Of a stretch of DNA of 64,000 nucleotides, positions 1 through 12,420 are shown one piece after another. The stretch's first letter is position 1, and every line of letters begins with the position of its first letter. Location of the stretch: positions 8,586,001-8,650,000 of the forward strand of contig CM065393.1 of assembly GCA_033060915.1 (NCBI GenBank), given 5' to 3'. This stretch comes from Euryodendron excelsum (taxonomy: Eukaryota > Streptophyta > Magnoliopsida > Ericales > Pentaphylacaceae). The position numbers and the translations under genes were made by a program. The notes under the pieces are model-generated. The model worked only from the letters and a program-made list of their open reading frames with translations, ran no database searches and was not told the origin of the DNA.

Positions 1-2907
1 ATTTTATATGCCCACTTTATATAAAATTCTTAAACAAAAAAAAAATTGTACAAATGTAAATTTCTAGTATGAAATGAGCTGGAAAAACTTAGTTGTAATT
101 TGCATTACATTGACTTGTAAGTCCTTGCAAGTGGGTTGTAGCTCATACCAAAATGAGTTATAATATACTCTAATGCAATCGTAACAACTGCTTACACCTA
201 ACTTATTTTTCAAACTTTAAAATATATTTTTGCAGTATTTTATATGTCCATTTTGTTTAAAAGTTTTACATTAAAAAAAATCCTCCATGTGTAAATTTTT
301 AGCATGAAATGAGTCATGAAAACTTAATCATAATTGGCACTACATTGACTTATAACTCCCACGTAAGTGGGTTGTAACTCACACCAAACGAGTTCTAACC
401 TACTATTATACAATTGTAACAACTGCTTACACCTAACTTATTTTTCAAATGTTAAAATATATTTTCAAAGTATTTTATTTTTGAAGTATATTATATACCA
501 ACTTCATACAAAATTTGTACATTAAAAAAACAAATTCCTCAAGATGTAAGTTTTTACTATGAAATAAACCCAGAAAGCTTTATCGTATTGGCATTACGTT
601 GACTTATTGCTCTTGTGGAAGTGGGTTGTTACTCATACCCAATGCGTTGTAACCTAGTCTTGTGGAATCGTAACAACTGCTTACACCTAACTTATTTTAC
701 AAACTTTAAAATATGTTTCCAGGACCACTTTATGTAAAATTTTTACATTAAAAAAATATCCTGAAGATTTAAATTTTTACTATGTAATAAGTTGAGAAAA
801 CTTTATCATAATTAGCATTAGATTGACTTATAACTCCCATGCAAGTGGGTTGTAACTTAATCTAAATGAGTTGTAACTTAGTGTTATGGAATCATGAGAA
901 CTGATTTCAACTAAACTTATTTTGCAAACTTTAAAATATTTTTTCAGCGTGTTTATATGCCCACTTTATATAAAATTCTTACATTAAAAAAAGAATCCTC
1001 CAGATGTAAGTTTTTACTTTGAAATGAGCCGGGAAAATTTTTATTGTAATTGGCATTACAATGACTAATAACTTCCATGCATGTGGGTTGTAACTCATAC
1101 CAAAAGGGTTACAACCTAGCCTTGTTGAATTGTAACAACTACTTTTGCCTAACTTCTTTCCAAACTTTAAAATATAATTGTGGAGAGTTTTATATTCCCA
1201 CTTTATATAAATTCTTCACATTGAAAGGATAAAAAAAAGAGTGAAAATCCTCCAGACGTAGATTTTTAGTATGAAATGGAACCATAACAACTACTTACAC
1301 CTAATTTAGTTTTCAAACTTTAAAATATATTTTTGGAGTATTTTATATGCCCAATTTATATAAAATTCTTATATTAAAAAAACAAACCCTCCAAACATTT
1401 TTAGTATGAAGTGGGCTTGGAAAACGTAATTGTAATTGGCATTACATTAACTTATGACTCCCATGCAAGGGGGTTGTAACTTATACCGAATGAGTTGTAA
1501 TCTGCCTTGTGGAATCGTGACAATTAGTTATACCAAACTTATTTGCTAAACTTTAAAATATATTTTCGGATTATTTTATATGCCCACTTTTTATAATATT
1601 CTTAAACAAAAAAAATCGTACAAATGTAAATTTTGTAAATTTTTAGTATGAAATGAGCTGAAAAAACTTAGTCGTAATTGGCATTTCATTGACTTATAAG
1701 TCCTTGCAAGTGGGTTGTAGCTAAAACCAAATGAGTTATAACCTACTCTTATGCAATCGTAATAACTACTTACACCTAACTTATTTTTCAAACTTTAAAA
1801 TATATTTTCATAGTATTTTATGTGCCCCTTGTATAAAATTTTTACATTAAAAAAAATCCTCCAAATGTAAATTTTTTTTGTATGAAATGAGTAATGAAAG
1901 CTTAATCGTAATTGTCATTACATTAACTTATATAACTCCCACGCAAGAGGGTTGTAACTCACACCAAATGAGTTATAACCTACTGTTATGCAATCGTAAC
2001 AACTACTTACACCTAACTTATTTTCTAAACTTTAAAATATATTTTCAGAGTATTTTATTTGTCCACTTTATATAAATTCTTACATTATAAAAAAAATCCT
2101 TCAGATGTAAGTTTTTTTCTATGAAATAAGCCCGAAAAACTTTATCGTAATTTACATTACATTGACTTATAACTCCCATGCAAGTGGGTTGTAACTCATC
2201 CCAAATGAGTTGTAACCTAATCTTGTGGAATCGTAACAACTGCTTACACCTAACTCATTTTCTATATTTTAAAATTTATTTTTGGAGCATTTTATATACC
2301 CGCTTGAAATAAAACTCTTACATTAAAAAAAAAAAATTTCCTCAAGATGTAAATTTTTAGTATGAAATGAGTCGGGAAAACTTAATTGTAATTGACATTA
2401 CATTGACTTGTAACTCCCATGCAACTGGGTACCAAATGAGTTGTAACCTAGTCTTTTGAAATCGTAACAACTTCTTACACCTAACTTATTTTTCAAACTT
2501 CAATGTATTTTATACGCCCACTTTATATAAAATTCTTACATTAAAAAAAAAGTCCTCCAAATGTAAGTTTTTACTGTGAAATGATTCGGGAAAACTTTAT
2601 CATAATTATCAGTATATTGACTTATAACTCCCATGGAAGTGGGTTGTAACTCATACCAAATGAGTTGTAACCTAATCTCGTGGAATTGTAACAACTATTT
2701 ACACCTAACTTATTTTTTAAACTTTAAAATATCTCTTTAGAGTATTTTATATGCCCACTTTATGAAAAAATTTACATTAAAAAGAAAATCCTCTTGATGC
2801 AATGCAAGTTTTTACTATGAAATGAGCCAAGAAAACTTTATGGTAATTAGCATTACATTGACTTATGATTCCCATACAAGTGGGTTATAACTCATACCAA
2901 ATGAGTT
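1..2907. repeat. Tandem satellite array, ~235-bp unit
   Basis: About thirteen imperfect head-to-tail units are visible. Each begins near a TTTATATGCCCACTTTATA-like segment (about 1, 237, 488, 720, 951, 1190, 1340, 1572, 1814, 2052, 2288, 2510 and 2743), followed by an A-rich run, a GTGGGTTGTAAC block and CAACTGCTTACACC-like text. Usual spacing is 221-247 bp; the unit at about 1190-1340 is only ~150 bp. Each unit carries a dyad AACTCAT-ACCAA-ATGAGTT (for example 2648-2666). The array starts mid-unit at the window edge, so it probably continues leftwards, and it stops abruptly at about 2907. Short ORFs inside it are repeat shadows. Confidence 0.9.
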
Positions 2908-4294
2908 GGAGGGTTTTATGTGCCTTGAAATGCAGGCCCGGGAGTGCCTGAGTTTTGGACATCAACTTGGAATGGGTCGGGCATGCTCTGAGATTTGCCC
3001 TAAGCTCATAGGGGTGCTTCTGACTTTTGGTAATGCGGCAAAGTGATATTTTCAAAAATTTTAGTGGCCTTGGCACTGTAATGCCATTCAGCCCAAGATT
3101 GGGGCTAACGACACTGTAGTGCCATGTTTAGCAAAAGCCACAGATAACGGCACACCAGTGCCGTTGTGCACAAAAATGTGTCTAACAGCACTGTTGTGTT
3201 GTGTGTCTGCTGAAGCCAAGCCTTTGGCATTTGTTCCACTTCTCTCTCAACTTTCCTCGTGTTTTCTCTAGTTTTGAGCAGCCAAACTTGCTGGGCATTG
3301 TGTTATATTACTTGGGCGGAGCTGTAGACTCGATGACGATGACCTTTACCAGTTGGTTTTCTAATTTCGGACATTTGTACACGATTCGAATCACGGGTGA
3401 GTTTTTCTTTGATCTTTTGCTCGTTCTTTGATTTCAAACCATCTAATTCTATTTATGCTCTTATCAAAATGTTCCAAATCATCGTTTTATCCTATGCTTG
3501 GAATTTTGTTATGTTTGAGCTTTGTTTGACTGTGTTTTGAACCAGTGGAAGTTTTTAGGATCCGAAATTAACAGAAACATTCACCTAATTATTTTGAACG
3601 AATCGGTGAGAATTGGAGAATTTTGAATTGGTAGAAATGGCGTATACATTATGGGCAACACGCTCGAATTTTTTGTTTTGATTTCTGAGCGAGTCGCCCT
3701 GTGACCTAGGTTTTGGACTGCGTTTTGGACCCTGTCGTAGCTAGTTTCTAGAAAACACTTGATTTTGAACCAAGACCTCCCCTAGGCTGTATTAAGCATA
3801 ATTTAGTCTCACTAAGCCTTACAAGTGCATTTTTGTGTGCTTTTTGTACCACTAAAGTGTTAAAACGCGTGTTTTGCATTCTGTATTTTTCTTGTTTTGT
3901 TCTTCATTTGTGCAGCAATTCGGCCTATTGGTGCCTACTTATGTGCATGCCTAGGACCTGTTAGAATTTTTGTGAGTGCTTTTCAAGCCCCCTTAGACTG
4001 TCTTATGGACTTTAAAGCCGCATATGATGAAAGACTAGAATTTTGGTCTTTTGTGCATTTTTTTGCGTTGCTTTGACTAGAAACCCTAGGTTTTTCATCA
4101 TGTGAGTGGGCATAAGGCTTCGTTAGGGCTGTGCCTTGAATTTTGTGTGACTTTTTGGTATATTTTTGCCTCTTTTTTTTCCTTCCCGTTTTTTATTTTG
4201 CTTGTGCATCTTTTTGTGCTTTTCGTGCTATGTTTTTGATGTGTTTGGTATTGAAATGTTAGTTTAGAGATTTATCTATTATCTTGATGCCAGG
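2908..4294 (+). other. Leader and putative 5' intron of the PMD gene relic
   Basis: No protein is recognisable here. The first 350 bp hold several short dyads of the kind GGCAC-ACCA-GTGCC (near 3155) and related GTAGTGCC text. A good splice donor (GG|GTGAGT) lies at 3397 and an acceptor (TGCCAG|GATG) ends at 4293, one base before an ATG at 4295. This would give an 897-nt leader intron. The same arrangement of dyads, donor, and acceptor immediately before ATG is seen upstream of the second antisense gene at 20,430-22,656. Splicing is inferred, not shown. Confidence 0.4.
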
Positions 4295-4651
4295 ATGTCT
4301 ACACTAGCTGGATCTAGAGCTGGAGGAGGTGGTCTTAATAGAGGGAGCGGCGCCAATATAGAGATGGGTCTCGTAAAAGGCCTCAGAGTGAGTCTTGGGC
4401 CAAGGCCCTTACTGTATTTGGTTCTGCAAGTCATCGGGCCGTGGTAGGCATGCTCGACGTGGCATTGGAGGAGATTAGAGAGAGAGCCCTCGAGGAGCCT
4501 GAGACTAGTAGCAGTAATAATTATGAGGAGTCGATGAGAGTGCCACTATAGCAGAATGGACGGAGTTGATGATTTGGACATCTTGTCAAGCAGGGCCTTC
4601 TAAGAGGGCCATTGAGGATACTGAGCTACTGAGAGACTTAGATATCCACCC
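4295..4651 (+). pseudogene. PMD gene relic, 5' part (split by copia insertion)
   Basis: An ATG directly after a putative splice acceptor opens a Gly/Ser/Arg-rich frame (MSTLAGSRAGGGG) that decays by frameshifts within ~200 bp. The sequence breaks at 4651, where the copia LTR begins, and resumes at 14,034 with a recognisable plant mobile domain. On orientation and context it resembles the antisense gene that Tat-type Ty3/gypsy elements carry between pol and the 3' LTR. It could instead be a MAIN-like host or Mutator-borne copy, because no matching pol is preserved next to it. Confidence 0.45.
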
Positions 4652-6219
4652 TGTTGGCCCAAGAAGGCAACCCAAGAGGGGAGGGTAAATTGGGTTTTAT
4701 AAAATTTATATCAAATAATGCAACTAAAAAGAATTTAAGTACTTCAACAATGATTAATCAAAGTATATAAATCAAGTAAGCAAATAATGGAATATAATGC
4801 AAGCAAATATAGTGAGAAAATAAACAAAACAGAGCAAGAATAGAAGAGCACTAGATTTATAGAGGTTCGGCTAACTTTGGCTACGTCCTCTTTTCTTCGA
4901 TCCTCACGAAGGTATTCCACTATGTAACACCTCTTACACAGCTACTGGTTTTGCTACAAGTGGCTAGCTCACTTTTACAAGAGCTCTTCCCCAAGCTCTC
5001 ACAACCCAAGAGATTTTGTCCAAGTTTCTCTTAAACGTACAAGTGATTTTGTCCAAACTTCACTCAAACTTACAAGTGTTTTTACCTAAGAACACTCAAA
5101 CTCACAGGTTTACAAACCCACCCAAGTGACATAAATAAAGGTTATATAAACAATAACTCTCTTAGTGAGTAGATGAACAAGAATAGCTCAATAGATAACC
5201 TCATTACTCAGCAAAAAGATGTAGCAGTTGGAGCACTAAAAATTTCAGCTTCAAGATGTTGATTCAGCAGATATATTCACTCTTTCTTGTGTTTAGAAGC
5301 TGTGGGGATCTTGTATTTATAGCCATGGATTGATTCTAGCCATTGGTAGTGGATGGGAGACCATTTGATGCAAGAATAGCGAAGTATAATGTTAAAAAAT
5401 AGAGTCGTTGCTTTTAAGAAGTTGACTCTTTTGCTACAGGGGTTGACTCTTTTTATGTTTCAGCAAATTTTTCAAGACTTTGTCTAAAAGGGTCGACTCT
5501 TGAGTGGTAGGGGTCAACTCATTTGGCCTAATTATCAAATTTCAACTCTCTGTCTTAATAAGTTGACTCTTTTGAGTAGTCTTCAGAATTTTCAGCCTCT
5601 ATTTGAATGAGTCAACTCTTGAAACTTGAGGGGTCTACTCTTTTCACCAAAAAACTTGTTTTTGCAGGTTTTCTTCATTTTTCTCCAAAGTCTCCAATCT
5701 TTTCAATGATCATCCAAATAAGTTTTTTGAGGCTAACAAATACTTCTTCAAGGCTTGATGACTTCAAGAACATCTTCAATTCTTCAATATGAAATCAATT
5801 CCATTTTGATTACTTGTAGAGCTTTTCAATCACCATTACTTCATCCATTGATTCAAGTTTTCTTCAAAATCTTCAAGAGAGCTTCCAAGACTTAAGCTCT
5901 TCATATTTCAACTGTTCTTTAAGAACTCTTCAACAGATATAGCTTCTTCTTTTCAACCAAGGCTTTAAGCATTTTCATTATTCTTCATTGACATCCTAAT
6001 CTTTAAAATTTTCTTCATTCTCTATAAGATCACCATTGTTGAATATGTCATTCTTTCATGCTTATCAATATTCATTCTAATAGTTGGATCACAAGTTCTC
6101 CATTGTGATAAGCTTCAAGTCATGATGGAAATCTAATAATTAATCTGCACACTTAAGTAGAATTATTAGATCATTAAATCAGGTTTTGTTATCATCAAAA
6201 TCAAGACATTGAGTCAACA
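4652..6219 (-). repeat. 3' LTR of copia element (left copy)
   Basis: This 1,568-bp copy begins TGTTGGCCCAAG and ends GAGTCAACA in plus orientation, and matches 12,440-14,028 throughout with scattered substitutions and small indels. A TATA-like box on the minus strand lies at about 5315 (plus text GTATTTATAG). The GTCGACTC palindromes seen in the other LTR are mostly eroded here to GTTGACTC or GTCAACTC (about 5420-5650). Confidence 0.92.
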
Positions 6220-6240
6220 ATCTCCTCCTTTTTTATGATG
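6220..6240 (-). other. Polypurine tract next to 3' LTR
   Basis: On the minus strand the bases just before the LTR read AAAAAAGGAGGAGAT, a purine tract in the position expected for plus-strand priming. Confidence 0.75.
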
Positions 6241-7713
6241 ACAAAACTTTAAAAATATATACAATTAAGCTCAATATAAATAAAGCCTAGGGATTAAAAA
6301 AATTAGGAATTTAAAGCACCATGCTTTTTGTAAGAAATTTATACATAATATTTTCTTCCCCTTTTTCATATATTTTTCGTAAAATATTTCTCTCCCTTTT
6401 TGTCAATTAGTTAAAAGGAATAATAAAATAGAGTGCAAATTTAGAATAGAACAGATACATTCATATTCTAGATTTTCTCCAAAAAAAAATTTCCCTTATG
6501 GAATATATAAAATCATGTACACAATTATTTCTCCCCCATTGTCATATTGATTTGCTCTCCCCCTTAATAAAGGATTTCTCTTTGATATGGCATACAAAAA
6601 AAAACCTTTATGAATATAGACAATATGCTCAAAATCTAATAAACTTAATAATGTGCAATATCAAGTAAATGTAGAGAAGATGAAAGTTGCGTACCAAGCA
6701 TTTGCTCCCCATTCCTTTTGTACTTTTTGCTTTATAGTCTTTTTTAGATACAATCAAAGCAGTCAACAAACTTGGAGGTTCAAAACATGTAAGCATTTAG
6801 AAATTCAGAATATTCAGGCTTTTGCTACCCCTTTCTTAGCAAAGAAATGCTCCTCCTTTCTTTGCAGTTGATGCTTCATTGCATCATAACACATTTGCAT
6901 TCAACTAGTACCAAATAATGAAATGAAAACTAAAGAGGAATGTGTATTTCATTAATTATACTCAGTAATGCATTGAGGAGTGTTTTCTCCCCCTTTTGTC
7001 TTTTGAGAATTTCTCCCCCTTTTTGTCAAATTGTCAAAAAGAATAATAAATGGAGAATATAGATAGGTACAATAGTAACAAATATATATATATATATATA
7101 TAATAAAAGAATTTTTATGAAAAAGACAATGATTAAATCAGTTAAAGCATTCACACCATACAACAGTCACAAGGAAATTATCAATGATAAGACAAGGAGA
7201 TTCAAAACACATCATTTTTATAATCATTCATAGATAAGAAGTGTTGAGAAATTTTGACAAAGAGAAACATCCACAAAATATTATATATTTCTTAGAGAAT
7301 GACATGCCATTCTATTTAAAGTAAATGTTCAAAAACAAAAAAAAATATGAAATGTAGAGGCAGAGGTCTTCATTTTCCTTTGAGAGATGGGGTTTAATAG
7401 TTTTAGATTAGTTTGAGGCTAATGGGTCGACTCTTGTCTTAAAGGGGTGGACTCATTTTTGTGAGGAAAACTTTCTTTAGCTCTCTGTTCAAATGAGTCG
7501 ACTCTTTTAGCAAGAGAAGTCGACTCTTTTCAACAGAGGACTTCTGAAGCTAATTCCAGAATCCAGGGGTCGACTCATTGAAGGCAAGAGTCGACTATTT
7601 TCCTTCAGAAATGCAGAGATGTATTTTTAAAAGCTATGAAATGCATCAAACAAGTTTATAATCTGTTTTAAAGGTACATATGCATTGTCAAACGTATATA
7701 AACATCTAAGCAT
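6241..7713 (-). other. Non-coding spacer between pol and 3' LTR with repeated PPT-like tracts
   Basis: No envelope-like ORF is recognisable. On the minus strand there are at least six purine tracts of the type AAAAGGGGGAGAAA (near 6355, 6385, 6530, 6550, 6990 and 7015), some followed by similar GACAA text. A TA microsatellite is at about 7083-7102. At 7420-7610 there are five copies of the GAGTCGACTC-like palindrome that also fills the LTRs. Repeated PPTs are, as I recall, a reported Sirevirus trait. Confidence 0.6.
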
Positions 7714-8686
7714 TTAAGATAAAGGATTGTTTATCCCCAATTCTCTTCTAATCATACAAAATCTATCTACATTTAAAGGTTTTATGAAGATATCAGCAAG
7801 TTGATGTTCAATACTCACAAAATCAAGCAAGATATCACCTTTTTGCACATGACCACGTATAAAATGATGTCTAATCTCAATATGCTTTGTACGAGAGTGT
7901 TGGATAGGATTTTTGGTTAGATTGATGGGCACTTGTGTTATTACATCTAATCGGAATATGTTCAAATGTTAAACCAAAATCCTATAGTTGATGTTTTATC
8001 CAAAAAACTTGTGCATAACAACTTCCAGTTGCAATATACCCAGCCTCAACTGTGGAAAGGGTAACTGAGCTTTGTTTCTTGCTAAACCAAGTAACAAGCA
8101 TATTTATAAGAAATTGACAAAAGCCACTAGTGCTCTTTCTATCAATTGTACTACCAGAATAGTCAGCATCTAAATAGCCAATTAAGTTTAGAGAAGTGCC
8201 TTTAGGATACCACAATTCAAAATTAGGTGTGTGCTTAAGATATTTAAATATTCTTTTAACAGCAACAACATTTGATTCCTTATGATTAGATTGAAATTGA
8301 GCACACAAGCATACACTAAACATAATATCAGGCTTATTAGCAGTTAAGTAAAGCAATAAGCCTATCATATTTCTATATAGCTTAGTATCTACATAAATAC
8401 CTTTCTCATCACTGTCAAGCTTTGTTGAAGTATTCATAGGGATGCTCAATGGTTTTGCATTTTCCAATCCAAACTTCTTGAGTAGATCTTTGATGTATTT
8501 AGCTTGATTAATGAAGATTCCTTCCTTTGATTGTTTAATTTGAAGTCCAAGAAAATAATTGAGCTCACCCATCATGCTCATCTCAAACTCACCTTGCATA
8601 CACTTAAGCAAATTTCTTACAAAGCTTTTCATTAGTAAAGCCAAATATAATGTCATCAACATAAATTTGCATAAGTAACATGTCAT
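7714..8686 (-). pseudogene. Copia RNase H domain, frameshifted
   Basis: Two frames together cover the RT connection and the RNase H of a copia polyprotein. The first (8686-7982) contains GELNYFLGLQIKQ, DADYSGSTIDRKSTSGFC and SSVTLSTVEAGYIA, which hold the RNase H acidic residues. The second (7965-7714) continues with NLTKNPIQHSRTKHIEIRHHF and HQLADIFIKPL, the usual C-terminus. The join at about 7975 needs a frameshift, and so does the entry from the RT frame at about 8640. The order after RT is normal for Ty1/copia. No functional enzyme can be made from this copy. Confidence 0.85.
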
Positions 8687-9426
8687 GATCTTTAACCTTT
8701 ATAAAGAAAGTTGTATCAACCTTTCCCTTTGTAAAACCATTGTCTGTTAAAAATTTGATTAGCCTTTCATACCAGGCCCTTGGGGCTTGTTTTAAACCAT
8801 ATAAAGCTTTAGTAAGTTTGAAGACATGATTTGGAAATAAAGCATTCTCAAAACCAGGTGGTTGTTCAACATACACCTCTTCAGATATAATACCATTCAA
8901 AAATACACTTTTCACATCTATTTGATAAAGTTTAAAAATTTTGAAACATGAAAATGCAAGCAATATTATAATAGCTTCTAATCTAGCTACAGGTGCAAAA
9001 ATTTTATCAATATCAATTCCTTCTTCTTAACTATAACATTGAGCTACAAGTCTTGCCTTGTTTCTAACAACAGTCCTAGATTCATTCATCTTGTTTCTAA
9101 ATACCCATTTGGTTCCAATTACAGAATGATCTTCAGGCCTAGGGACAAGGTTCCAAACCTTATTCCTTTCAAATTGGTTTAACTCTTCTTGCATGGCCAT
9201 AATCCATGATTCATCATTTTTAACATATTGAAAATATTTTAGTTCTATTTGTGAAAGAAAAGCAAGATGATTACATACATTTCTAAGAGATGATCTTGTT
9301 CTTACCCCTTGTGATGGATCACCTAGTATTTGCTCTGTTGGATGGTTGCAAATAAATTTCCATTCTTTTGGCAGTCCTTCATTCACATCTTGTTGGCTTA
9401 AAGGAGTGTCTTGGTTTCCTTTCCCT
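8604..9426 (-). pseudogene. Copia reverse transcriptase domain, nonsense-bearing
   Basis: The frame runs from MQEELNQFERNKVWNLVPRP and IGTKWVFRNKM through ARLVAQ, then FKLYQIDVKSVFLNG, EEVYVEQPPGF and LYGLKQAPRAWYE to the catalytic YVDDIIFG. An in-frame TAA at 9027-9029 splits it, and it is also separated from the integrase frame by a stop at 9426-9428. The frame is lost about 10 residues after YVDD. Motif order and spacing match RVT_2, the copia RT family. Integrase lies upstream in the same frame and RNase H follows in another frame. Confidence 0.9.
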
Positions 9427-10364
9427 TATGGTATAGCTTTACTTTGAATTGGATTGATATTCAGCTTGTCCATACTTTTCTCCACATCATCTACATCATC
9501 ATTCACAACCTTTCCAAACAAAGAGTTTAGTTCATCAAAGGAAACATGAATTAATTGTTCAACAACTAAGGTTTCCTTATTGTAAACTATATAGGCCTTG
9601 CTATGTGAGGAATATCCTAGAAAGACAGCTTCATCAGATTTTGCATCAAATTTACCAAGGTTGTCTTTATTGTTATTCAACACAAAATATTTGCATCCAA
9701 AAGCTCTAAAATATGAAACATTTGGTTTATTGTTTTTCCAATGCTCATATAGGGTTTTATTTAAAAATTTTCTCACCAAAACTCTATTTAACACATAGCA
9801 AGTTGTGTTAACAGCTTTAGCCCAAAAATATTTTAGCAAATTATTTTCACAAAGCATTATTCTTCCCATTTCTTCCAAAGCTCTATTTTTCCTTTCAATG
9901 ACTCCATTTTGTTGAGGAGTTCTAGGTACCAAAAAATTATATTCAAAACTATTTTCATCATAATATATTTCAAAAAGTTTGTAATCAAACTCACCACCAT
10001 GGTCAGTCCTAATTATTGTGATTGTAAATCCCTTTTCGTTTTGAACATTTTTATAAAACTTGATGAAGAAAGCAATTGTTTCATCTTTGTGAGCTAGAAA
10101 GAATGTTCATGTACATCTTGAGTAATCATCAATAATGACAAGAGCATATTATTTGCCAGCTAAACTTAAAGTTTTAGTTGGTCCAAACAGATCCATCTGC
10201 AATAGTTGTAGTGGCCTAGAGGTAGAGAGTATGTTTATGGATTTAAAAGAAACTTTGGTTTGCTTTCCCATTTGACATGCATCACAAGCTTTGTCTTTTT
10301 CAAATTTGAGTTTGGGAAGACTATTTACTAACTCATTTTTCAAGAGTTTTAAAAGAATGCTCAT
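9427..10364 (-). pseudogene. Copia integrase (GAG_pre-integrase plus core), nonsense-bearing
   Basis: The N-terminal zinc finger is partly kept (CDACQMGKQTKVSF), with the upstream WHRRLGH segment in another frame near 10,390. The catalytic core shows IIDDYSR (first D), RTDHGGEF (second D) and NGVIERKNR (E) in one frame. The C-terminal part has YSSHSKAYIVYN. In-frame stops occur at 10,149-10,151 (TAA) and 10,107-10,109 (TGA). Integrase lies before RT, as in Ty1/copia and unlike Ty3/gypsy. Confidence 0.88.
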
Positions 10365-10453
10365 ATAATATGACCAAGCCTTCTATGCCACAACTAACTA
10401 TTCTCATTGTTCACAGCAGCAAGGCATTTGATTTTACAAAAAGATAATTCATT

Positions 10454-10800
10454 TCAATTGAAAGTGTAAATATTGCCTTGTCTATGACCAGTCAATATGA
10501 TCTTGTTATCATTTATGTTTACTACATCACATTTAGATGATTCAAACACTACTTTGCAACCTTTGTCACATAATTGACTAATGCTAAACAGGTTGTGCTT
10601 AAGACCTTTAACAAGTAAAACATTCTCAATAGAGGTTGAAGAATTTTTTCCAATACTACCTATACCGATGATTTTGTCTTTGCTATTATCTTCAAAAGTA
10701 ACCAATCCTCCATCCTTTGGTGTGAGAGAAGTGAATTGAGTTTCATCTCCAGTCATTTGTCTTGAACAGCCACTATCTAAGTACCATTGATTCTTTTTAG
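10454..10800 (-). pseudogene. Copia aspartic protease domain
   Basis: The minus strand encodes NQWYLDSGCSRQMTGD, the DSG-type active site with the WYLDSG context typical of copia proteases, followed by GLVTFEDNSKDKIIGIG and LKHNLFSISQLCD. This runs into the normal linker to GAG_pre-integrase. The frame differs from both the gag pieces upstream and the integrase downstream. The catalytic Asp itself is intact. Confidence 0.85.
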
Positions 10801-10849
10801 AATTAGCTAAAAGACATACCTAGAAAACAAGCAATTTAACCTTTAACCT

Positions 10850-11369
10850 TTGGTACCCAAATCATCTTGGGTCTAGTGGGGTTAGTGTTTAATGTTCCTT
10901 TTGGAACCCAAGCTTTCTTGGCAGCATGAGATTTTTGTTTAAGGAAACATTGATTTGCAAAATGACCTCTCTAATAACAATAAAAACGTGTGATTGTAGC
11001 TTTTGAAAACTTTTTATGTTTAAAAGTATTGTAACCTATTCCAGCCTTGTCAAGAGAGCAATTTCGTTTACCAAGCATAGCATCAAGTTTATCTCTTCCA
11101 TCAACACATTTAAAAATATATTTTTCTAAATAAGTGACTTTTTCTTTCAAAACAGAGTTTTTCTTTTTCAAAATCTCATTTTCATTTTGTAACTTTTCAC
11201 TTTCTTCTGTGAGAATGGATACCATCTTTTTGAGAAGATTGTTTTTTATACCAAACTTTTTAAATGCAACAATCAAATCATCGAAAGCATTTTGTAATTC
11301 ATTAAATGAAAAATCAGAATTAGTTACCTCTGTTCCTTCTTCATCTGCCATAAGACATAAGTTAGCCAC
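10850..11369 (-). pseudogene. Copia gag C-terminal coiled coil and second zinc-knuckle remnant
   Basis: A 132-residue frame (to 10,971) has an acidic start (ADEEGTEVTNSDFSF) and a heptad-rich stretch, LTEESEKLQNENEILKKKN, then FKKFGIKNN-type text familiar from long-gag copia elements. It ends in FYCY, and the next triplets after the stop read RGHFANQC, so a CCHC knuckle is cut by a stop. The following KKAWVPKG and KMIWVPK tail is also recognisable. The frame is shifted relative to the gag piece upstream. Confidence 0.7.
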
Positions 11370-11470
11370 TTCATGAATTTCAGATTCATCTGAGCTTGAA
11401 TCTTCACTTTCACTCCATGTTACAGCTAGAGCACTCTTCCCTCTTCATTTTTTTTTTCTTTCTTTTTCAG

Positions 11471-12383
11471 CTAAGGACACTCGTTTTTCATGTGTACTGG
11501 CTTTTTGCATTCGTAGCATATGATGGCTAAATCCTTGTTATTTGATTCACCCTTGGCTTCAAACTTCTTTTCTCCTTTCCACCTTCTTTTCATGAATCTT
11601 TTAAATTTTCTTATGATGAGAGCAAGATCTTCCTCATCTTCTTCTTCACTTCTAGATTCATTTTCTGATATTGTGGACTTGAATGCAACTAACTTTTTTT
11701 TTCTTGTCCTCTTCTTCTTGAGCATTCTGTTTTCGAGTCAGCTCATAGGTCATGAGAGAGTCAAGAAGTTCTTTAAGAGGTAGAGTGTTGAGGTCTTTAG
11801 CTTCTTGTATGGCTGTCACCTTTGCTTCCCATGTCTTTGGCAGTGATCTTAGGATTTTTCTCACCTGCTCACTATTAGGATATATTCTTCCACAAGACTT
11901 TAAGTCATTGACAATGTCAGTGAATCGAGTGAACATTTTAATTATAGACTCATCAAATTTCATTCTAAATAATTCATAATTATGCACAAGAATGTTAATC
12001 TTGGACTTCTTGACCTGATTGGTTCCTTCATGAGTCACGTCAAGTCTGTCCCAAATTTCTTTGGCAGATTCACAGGTGGAAATTCTGTTAAACTCATTTG
12101 GGTCTAATGCACAATATAGAATGTTCATAGCTTTAGCATTAGATTGCATAAGCTTCAAGTCATTTTCATTCCATTCATTTTCAGGTTTAGGGATAACTTC
12201 CCTTTTAATAAACTTGATGGGAGTCTTAGGACCATTAATGATAATCCTCCATAACTCATAGTCAACAGATTGAATATAAATTCTCATTCTATTCTTCCAA
12301 TAGTTGTAGTTTGTTCTATTAAACAAAGGAGGTATGTTGGTGGATTGACCCTCATCGAGAGAGCTTCCAAACATGGTTGCCAT
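11471..12383 (-). pseudogene. Copia gag (UBN2-type), frameshifted
   Basis: The ATG at 12,383 lies 57 bp inside the LTR and starts MATMFGSSLDEGQSTNIPP, followed by LFNRTNYNYWKNRMRIYI, the usual start of UBN2/copia gag. It continues with AKEIWDRLDVTHEGTNQVK and LRSLPKTWEAKVTAI. A frameshift at an A-run near 11,700 separates it from a second frame (11,725-11,471) ending in a zinc knuckle CYECKKPVHMKNEC, in which the usual Gly before His is Val. The protein would form the particle and bind RNA. It is not translatable as a whole. Confidence 0.88.
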
Positions 12384-12420
12384 GGATCAACTCTAAAGAT
12401 GTTAAGCCTTTAAACTAGAG

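Noticed and set aside
1591..2239. Several 60-70-residue ORFs in the first 3 kb
   Set aside because: They repeat with the satellite unit on both strands and have no domain.
11134..11376. 80-residue plus-strand ORF, and others at 11,520-12,261
   Set aside because: Antisense shadows of the copia gag.
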